From: Panorpa germanica
Lineage: Eukaryota; Arthropoda; Insecta; Mecoptera; Panorpidae
Direction of reading: 5' to 3'
Length of the DNA: 64,000 nt
NCBI GenBank assembly: GCA_963678705.1
Contig: OY783216.1
Location: forward strand, 7,812,001-7,876,000
Part shown: positions 56,653-64,000 of the stretch, one piece after another
How positions within the stretch are numbered: position 1 is the stretch's first letter
Layout: every line of letters starts with the position of its first letter
Translations under genes and position numbers: made by a program
Notes under the pieces: generated by a model
What the model was told of the DNA's origin: nothing
The model's input: only the letters and a program-made list of their open reading frames with translations
Databases searched by the model: none

Positions 56653-58570
56653 ATATGAAACTATTATTAGATAGTAATGCAGTAAATATATAGATACATT
56701 GATTATGTACTCTCCAAAAAGTGAAAAAGCCTGTGGACTTAGGAGGTCATTATAAAAAACAAAAATATTTATTACAATTTATGGTAGGCACATATTTTAA
56801 AACGGAATAATTTATTATTAATTTAAATAATTTAGCAATTAAACATAATTTTTTTTTCTAAACATTATTAAACATGTAAATTCATAAACCTAGGCTAATA
56901 AAAGTTGTATCTCCATTAAGCATCGTCCATAAAAATTTGATATCTCTTCTCTAGCTCTTCTCTGGTTGAATGAACTAAATATTATAAAATTATGTAATCA
57001 AAATCACATATAACATTAATCGCGCTGTCTTCTTAAATTATGACGCTTCGTTTAAATTTGCTGGTTGCTAAGATGACTCAGAATGGTCTGAAGTTTACAG
57101 AAGAAAAGATTCGTTCGTATGAGTCACGCAAATATATACTTTGTGACATATTTTGATCGTTCTTTTAATGCCAGTCTTAATCTTTTTCATTACGCGTGCA
57201 GGCTACAGGATTGCTTATCTTCATTCCGGTTTTTATCCGGTTTCATAGCAAACGGTTGGGTTATCTACCGATCAGGTTATCACTTTCTGTAAGCCCGTCA
57301 TTAAGTAGCTAATAATTACGCTTAAAGAGTTGAAATAAATACAGATTATCGTTGTGTTTTAAAGTTGCTTTCGATGTAAATGGTTCGCTGCTTAGAGAAG
57401 CAATTATATTAAGATTGGAGACAAAAAATATGAACTGGAAATGTTGTCTAAACCGCATTAATGCGCCGCACGCGACTATTGCCGTTGGAGAAGTCGAGGG
57501 CTGGTAGGGAAGAATCCTGTTCAAGGAAGTGACGTCCAGGAGAAGGTCTGGTATAGATATAAATTCAATACTACTGAAATAAATTACAATAAACTGTTAC
57601 GTCTTGTCACACATTATGGACCCAACCCTCGTGTTGCGAATTTGAAAAACACATAATTTTTAGTTTTAGTCTTGGTTGTATTTGTTTTTTTAAGTGAAAT
57701 TTTATATAACGTAACGAATCCTATTATTTCTCAGCCCCCTTCCCCTCCCCACCACTTGCCACGTCTTGTCAAACTTGTAATTGTAAAAATGTTACGTAAT
57801 TAATGGATGCTTCCTTCTACCTTTTACATAGATTTCAATCTAATCTAAGGTTATATACAAAACAAAAACAAGTTTAACAAAAATTAATAAATTAAGTTTT
57901 AATACAATGCTTTATATATGAAAATTCAGCCTGCGTATGTATGTGCTCGCAAAACTGGAAAAGTAGTCGAACGATTGACTTGAAATTTTTATATAACGTT
58001 GCAGTCGAATACGCGCGTTTTCTAGAAAATCGATTTCATTTCTATCCAGTTTATTGTCGTCTGTGTGTGCGTAATTTAAGGTATTAAACTACCAGCAGTG
58101 CTTCTTTTTTAATTTTTCACTGAGAATTTTTCATTAACTTCAGGGACCTGTATTACGAATAAGAAATATTGTATTAACTTCAATATTAAGTTTCTCACGT
58201 TATAGCATTGCTTACTTCGCACACATATTATTATAGCTTTGTTTTTTAATCTAATAAGATTTAATGAACAGCTAAGGAAATGTTTATAATTACAAACCAT
58301 TCAATAAATAAATGCTAAACATGCAAAACATTCTCGAACGAAAACAAGTACTGCGTACTGGTACATTGCACGTTGATGTGAGAATTTCTTCCGGTAATAT
58401 TATAAGACACTCGTATCTACCACAAACAAATGTCTAATTAATAAACACACTGTTTAATAGACTTCGTCATATTTCTTGAAACGATAAAGTATAGAACTAT
58501 GCTTTTAATGCTTTCTTATGTAAGGCTACATGCACACTAGTGACAAGATTGTCTCTGAATAGTACTTATA

Positions 58571-58936
58571 CCGGTTTCACACCAGAGAAACAGTTGTCAA
58601 AAACATGTTTTGTTTTATTTTAAAACAGTTTTGTTTTTCGAAAACAGACTGTTCACACTGATCAGACTGGTTTTGTTTTTAGTGTTTTTCTGCGTGTCCC
58701 ATAAAGATTATAAACATGATAAACAACAACTGACAATCGGAAATGTTCACAAAAAACAAAACTGCTTGTTCAAAACAAGCAGACTAAAAAACAACAACAA
58801 ACGTGTTTTCCTTTAAACTTACCAACTCCAGATGGGAATGTGTTTTGTTTTAAAAGTCTAAAATGTTTTAAGAACTGTCTCTTTGCTGTTTTTGTTCGTG
58901 TTTTATTGAACTGTCTCTCTGCTGTGAAACCGGCAT
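58571..58936. mobile_element. GGTTTCACACC MITE, copy 3
   Basis: Ends CCGGTTTCACACCAGAGAAA and, inverted, ATGCCGGTTTCACAGCAGAG. The 366-bp interior includes an inner stem (CTGCTTGTT...AACAAGCAG near 58762-58784). TTATA words abut both ends. It accounts for the frames at 58610-58816 and 58770-59003. Confidence 0.9.
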
Positions 58937-60435
58937 TATAGTGCATGTGAGGATTAGGGAGAATCGGGGTTAAATATGAATGTAGTGTATGGATGACTAC
59001 CAAAGTTGTTTTTGTATGTTTAATGAAAGCTTCAAGAGCTTTTAATTATTAATTGAAAACCAACATAAGTCCGAGACTATAATTATATATATTTCTTAGA
59101 ATAAAATTAGTGACAATATAATAAATTAAAATGTAGTGATCACTAGTCGTATATTAACGAAGTATATTATTTCTAATTAACTTTATAGTCTTAGGACCGC
59201 CCTGGTGGCATTTAATGTAACTAAACGTTATAAGCAATAACTTTTAATATTTTATGTTATACAACAAAGTTCATAATTCCGTTATGCAACGTTTAGTTTT
59301 CTATTTATAGATTTATAAATAAATTATATTAATTAATTACTTGTTTATTTATTATAATGTAGTCAAAATGGTCCGATAGGAAACTTTGCTTATTCCGGGT
59401 TTACTAAACACTTACTCATTAAAACATATCTGCATTTTCAACAGTGGTATTTCAGAAAGGGAGAAAAACCTTTTCGTACACGCCTCCAAAAGTGTATACT
59501 TCCACGTGGCATAGTGAATTTTTACCCTTACAACACAAACTACTAGAAATGCAAACCCTTAAACTTAGCAATGTTGCCAACCTCTGTACATTGAGATTCA
59601 AATCGCACGAAAACATTTTAGTCACCGATATATCAAGTGACAGTTGTCACGTGAGCTGCACATTAAATATTAAAGAAGATATTTAACAACACCACCGTTG
59701 GTGGCTCTGACTGTTGCCATTCTGTTTTACTGGTTAGTGCTGCTATCTGTTGACTTAATTTAAAAGCTTCAGCTTTTATTATTTTAAAACGATTTTATTA
59801 TTTTTGTAACTTAATATTCACTTTTAATGTCCGCATATTTTACAAGATATATAAATAAACATGTTTTATGTAAGTAAACGTCCGACGTGGTCCATGGAGG
59901 ATCTCCTGGATTCAAGAGGCACGGGGGTTAACGCGCAGGATTGTGAACACAAATTAATATAAAAGGTAACTTCATTATACGTCGTATTAGGTCATATTAT
60001 ATTGTTATTAATGATAATATCTTTTAAACGATACGACAAAGTGAATGTAAGTTGTACATACGATAGTTTGCGCATGCGTATACGTACAAATTATGTTTCA
60101 AAGACAACGAATTGCTTTAAAGAACATATTCATAGCTTTGTTTATCACATATCAAGATTCAAAGTTGCATCTAAGTAAAGAAAAAAACAGAAAAACATGA
60201 ATGAATTTGTTTCTTCGTGGTCTTATGGGAGTCATAGGATGTAGGACTATTTTATCGAACATTATTTGGTCGAATTTTGTTCGAATAAGCGGGTTTTCAA
60301 ATATAAAACGGAATTTTGTTTACTTAAGTTACGTAGAGAAACAGAAAATACAGAATACACTTCTGTGACCACATTTAGCATCTCTACCTCGTGGTAATAT
60401 CACTAAAATACTAGTCGTGACTTATTCTCTATATG

Positions 60436-60759
60436 CAGAGGCGGCCTTAGCCATTGTGAGGCCCCTGGGCGGCAGATATTTGCGAGGCCTTTCTTTGTGT
60501 AATTTATGTAAATTTTAGTTGTAGAGTTTTAAAATATTCTATTGAAGGATTTATAAAAGTTAACAAGTACAAAGACGATAAATATTAATGATGATAAACT
60601 AAGGTACATGAATGCCTTAAAAGATATACGCAGTGATTCAAATGGGTTTTCTAAAGCATGAGGCGCGAGATTCAAATACATAAATCGTAATTACTTTTTC
60701 AAGGGTACGAGTCTCCTACAAGAGCGAGGCCCCATTTGCCACCCCTAAAGCCGCTTCTG
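60436..60759. mobile_element. hAT-type MITE, copy 2
   Basis: Ends CAGAGGCGGCCTTAGCCATT and, inverted, CAGAAGCGGCTTTAGGGGTG. Flanks TCTATATG and ACCATATG agree at 6 of 8 positions, an aged 8-bp duplication. The interior (GACGATAAATATTAATGATG, GAGGCGCGAGATTCAAATAC) is the reverse complement of the copy at 37622-37995. Confidence 0.85.
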
Positions 60760-62977
60760 ACCATATGTTTAGAACACTGAAGGAACATTTAAGCCTCTAT
60801 CTTAAAATAATGGCAGCTAAACGGGTTTTCTTGTCATATCTCTTAACCAGTGGGTCCTAAGATAAAAGTAGTTATAATCAATCTGATAGACGACTTAATT
60901 TCCTACATTTTTTGCATACAATATTTGTTTGTATGTCTTATAGATACAGAGCTGTACCGCTCTAAAGTCAAAGAGCACTTATTTCCGCTTCCCTTCCTTC
61001 TATGTTTTGTTCAATAAAGCCAATGCGTTCAATCTGTGAACACTGATCTTAAAAGTGTAAAGGTTTCAACCGAACATCGATCTCCACAATTTTGTTCGAC
61101 CATTGTTTCTTCGACCAACATTGCTTAATCTTTTCGGCCAATGGTTTTGTACACACAACCAGCCTGAGGCATTACGTACGAGTATTACTTTCAGTAATTG
61201 CTATCAACGAATGATCTACTCATTCTTCATTCCGGGAACTTTACATGACCCTCTGTAATGTGTAATACGGCGTTCTCCCGCGCGCCATCTATACTATACC
61301 ACACTGTAGGATACAGCATGCAAATAAATAAATAAAATACATTTAATACATAAATCGCAAGATATTCTGCCGTTCTACAATTCCAAGAATTCTCTGATGT
61401 TCAATTACTGCTCAGTTTTACGCACTTTATTACCACTACTCCCTCCTTCCTCTTTTGCCCTTCATACGTCCGTGATTCTGAACACATGTTTTGCTGTTAA
61501 TGTTGTTTATTTACATTTTCATAATTTCTGTTGTGCGAGTATTTTATCTTTTGACCCCGTTATTTAATTATGCTTAAATGAGGCTGTCGACGTCTTCTCT
61601 TTGCATACTGCGGAAGTACTCTTTTCGTGTGTGAGTAACTTTTACGTTGCATAAGTATTAGGCTGGAATCACATTGTCGTTTTTGAAATTATAAGGTTAG
61701 AAAGGGCAGACAAAGGTGTGCGGAAAAGACACTGCAAGTGTTCTCGTTGACATATCTAATAAAAATGCGTCAAATTCGCTGAAACGAAACATTTCTCCAT
61801 TAAACACATTTGGTCGATGACAATTTTAAGGTTATTTCATTACTTGAATTATACCGTATGTTCGTTCACACAAACTATCAAATTATTTTCAACATTTAAC
61901 ATATAATCAATTTACATTATTCTTCTTCTATTATCGATGATTTCAGTACAGTACAGCAAAGTAGCAAATAGTTTTTTAAGTGATAAATAATTTACATTTT
62001 TCGATTTCCATTATTCAAATGGAATGGAACGAAGACGCCGAATGGCTTGTAGCATAACCCATCTAATTTCTTTCAGCATGTTCACGTTAATAGTAATAAC
62101 CGTTACTCATTTTAGATTTTGAATTACTTTGAATATTTTTTTATATTTTGTGTATATTTAAATTTAAATAATTTCTTTAACAAATATGTGTTTAAACTTA
62201 AGAGTGTCACATATACACATATATAAAGAGATATACATAGTTGAGAAATTACAATAAATAAAATTATAAGTTAAGAAATAACAAATCACTGGTTGTCAAT
62301 ATGTTAAATAAAATAAATAAATCTCTCTGTACAACACTGTTACGGCTTGCATGTTACATCTCTCTCCCGTCTTCTCTTTTCCTTCATCTCATCATGCCTT
62401 GTGTAGTTCATAATCATCAATTAAATTCCTTGACAAAATTAATGAAAATAAATATATATATTACAAATAAAAAGGCACAGTTGGCAGCCCTATCAAGTAT
62501 TGGTATCCCATGTTATGTTAGGTGAATAATTGTTGAGTCGGAAGAGCGCTTAGATACCGCCGCCTCATTCGATCTTAATATCTACTGGATAAATACACTA
62601 ATGAAGGTTAGTTTGCAGTCATTTTCCAATGGTACAAACATCTCTTAAGGCGTTTTAGACGATCAGATTTAGATTCTAGAAATTTTATTTAAGTTTCCTT
62701 TTATTACTGCTCAAATTTACGAAGTCTGGCCGTTTACAAGATCTGATTCAATTTCAAAGTATCATATTTTATTTAGAAAGGTTTAAGTTTTGCATACAAT
62801 GTTTTTCTTTTGTTTCTACAGATACAAATTGTTGAAGAAGATCGTTTTGCGAAACTACCTATCCTAAATAAGGTTTTCTTAACAACTACTATGTGAACAA
62901 TGTTATAATAGATCACTTATAGTAAAACATACTATTCTTCAATGCTCCAAGTACACATCGCATAGACAAGGCTTGTA

Positions 62978-63231
62978 CCCAGTAAACAATTTGGTGAAGT
63001 GCCCTATTTAGTGACATTTCTCTCACTATTTCACTTCAATTATAGTTCGCATCAACTTTATCTTCATTTGTATTCCGACAGGTGAAGTAATTTCGCCATC
63101 TGTAGCCGATAAAGTAGACATTTTATATGAAAAAATGTGAGAAACTGAACTATAAATGAACTCTTTTATGACAAAAAAATCATGACGCATCTTCAATATG
63201 ATGTCAAAGTGACTCCAAAATGTTTACTGGG
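62978..63231 (+). mobile_element. TIR family C MITE, complete copy A
   Basis: Left CCCAGTAAACAATTTGG, right CCAAAATGTTTACTGGG, with TA on both sides (62976-62977 and 63232-63233). 254 bp, non-coding, and it closely matches 26836-27082. TA targets and short perfect ends fit a Tc1/mariner-derived MITE. Confidence 0.85.
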
Positions 63232-63234
63232 TAA

Positions 63235-63290
63235 TATGCCTGAAGAATATAAGCAGATATTTAAAAGCAGGATGAATCTTAATTAATCTC
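63235..63290 (+). repeat. short repeat shared with 24.0 kb
   Basis: ATGCCTGAAGAATATAAGCA and AGATATTTAAAAGCAGGATG parallel 23997-24040. Confidence 0.5.
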
Positions 63291-63904
63291 TATATTTTAA
63301 ATACCCGTAGTCGTATTTATAGATTATAAATAAGGTTCTTTTATGAGGTAAATAATTCAAAAAGGTTATTTTTATGATTCTATCTGAGTAGAATTTTATC
63401 CTAGATGTTGTGAGGATTCTGATAAGGGTAATGTAAGAATAATAACAAGGTTTTAGTAGGAAAAAAGCGCTGCTGCTTTACCGAGAAAACCTGATATGGT
63501 TCTAGTCTAAAACCTAATAGGGTTCTAATGGAAAACCTGATAGTGTTGCTACTGCAGTAGCATTTCATTTGGATAACACTTTTTGCGTAAAGCAAATTTC
63601 GTAATTTTGTGTGTAGCAGGTAATACGATGCTGCAACAAATGAAGTGGTACTTATTCTTAAGTAATCATTAAAACTCCTAATAGTAATTTGTTAAATGAG
63701 CTCTACAAAATTCCTGACGTCATGTTACGCAGGTATATTCATTCTGTGTTGTACTTTTAAAGAGACAAGCCGTGTTTATGATAGCTGTACCGACAACGAC
63801 GACTTCCCCATCAGCATAAGCATCAGCATCAGTTCTTGCAATGATTTCTGATTGCAATGTACTTTGACTATTAATCACATCATATATGGAATGTTTAGAA
63901 TCCT

Positions 63905-64000
63905 ATTTATAAAGCCGCGCCGCAGTTTGCGGTTTGAACTTAGAACTGCATTTCTGACTTACCGCGCACCGGGAAGCGAGAAACGAGAACCGCGCAACCC
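63905..64000 (+). promoter_or_regulatory. possible core promoter at window edge
   Basis: CTATTTATAAAGCC (TATA-like, about 63904-63916) is followed by an abrupt GC rise (CGCGCCGCAGTTTGCGG, GCACCGGGAAGCGAGAAACG). This could be a promoter and first exon of a gene or an alternative dar1 start running off the right edge. Too short to decide. Confidence 0.25.

Larger units (their letters stand above)
55943..64000. other. dar1 intron continuing to the window end
   Basis: Begins with the donor GTAAGTCG after HTG. I looked for the finger 2-3 exon (EKPY...C, RFARSDELTRHYRKH) and did not find it. The 59444-59686 frame, with EKPFRT in one reading, does not continue as a finger. MITEs and repeats are listed separately. 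Confidence 0.55.

Noticed and set aside
59444-59686. EKPF-like reading as the second dar1 zinc finger
   Set aside because: EKPFRT is followed by no CX2-4C or HX3H pattern and by stops in that frame, so it is coincidental.

Overview
This is a eukaryotic nuclear window, most likely from an insect. It is strongly AT-rich, its genes have spliced GT-AG introns, and it carries insect-type transposons (irritans-type mariner, jockey-type LINE ends, hAT and PIF/Harbinger miniature elements). The order cannot be fixed from the sequence alone. Almost all of the window is non-coding and made of transposon debris. No rRNA, confident tRNA, CRISPR array or prokaryotic feature was seen.

Three host genes are supported. 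(1) A short three-exon gene at 5485-5970 (+) encodes an 82-residue lysine-rich protein that I do not recognise. (2) A complete FBXW5 orthologue lies on the minus strand at 14906-10050: eight coding exons whose phases all agree give a 570-residue F-box/WD-repeat protein. (3) Four exons of a KLF5/dar1-type Kruppel-like factor lie on the plus strand at 49111-55942. They end after the first zinc finger, so fingers 2 and 3 lie beyond the window; the first coding exon(s) are upstream and not firmly identified. The dar1 exons carry a KLF5-like phosphodegron and a PPxY motif, which points to regulated protein turnover.

Region by region: 1-5.5 kb is intergenic with TA microsatellites and repeats. 6.46-7.66 kb is a dead mariner with good terminal repeats. 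10.0-14.9 kb is FBXW5, with a foldback element in one intron. 15-49 kb is a gene-poor tract that may include the first introns of dar1. It holds LINE 3' ends (16.1 and 30.1 kb), a likely ORF1-only retroelement with an 11-bp target duplication (27.7-29.0 kb), a mariner 5' remnant split by another repeat (35.1 kb), a hAT MITE with an internal tandem array (37.6 kb), a decayed Tc1/mariner end (43.0 kb), a foldback element (43.9 kb), a jockey end (44.9 kb) and a TIR element (46.2 kb). The large dar1 intron (50.6-55.9 kb) holds two MITEs. The last 8 kb holds further MITEs and a TATA-like, GC-rich edge.

At least eight repeat families occur two or more times in the window, so copies can be compared with each other. 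The observations most worth following up are the ORF1-only retroelement, the conserved degron in dar1, the nested insertion that marks the end of an unclassified repeat family, and the unrecognised small gene.
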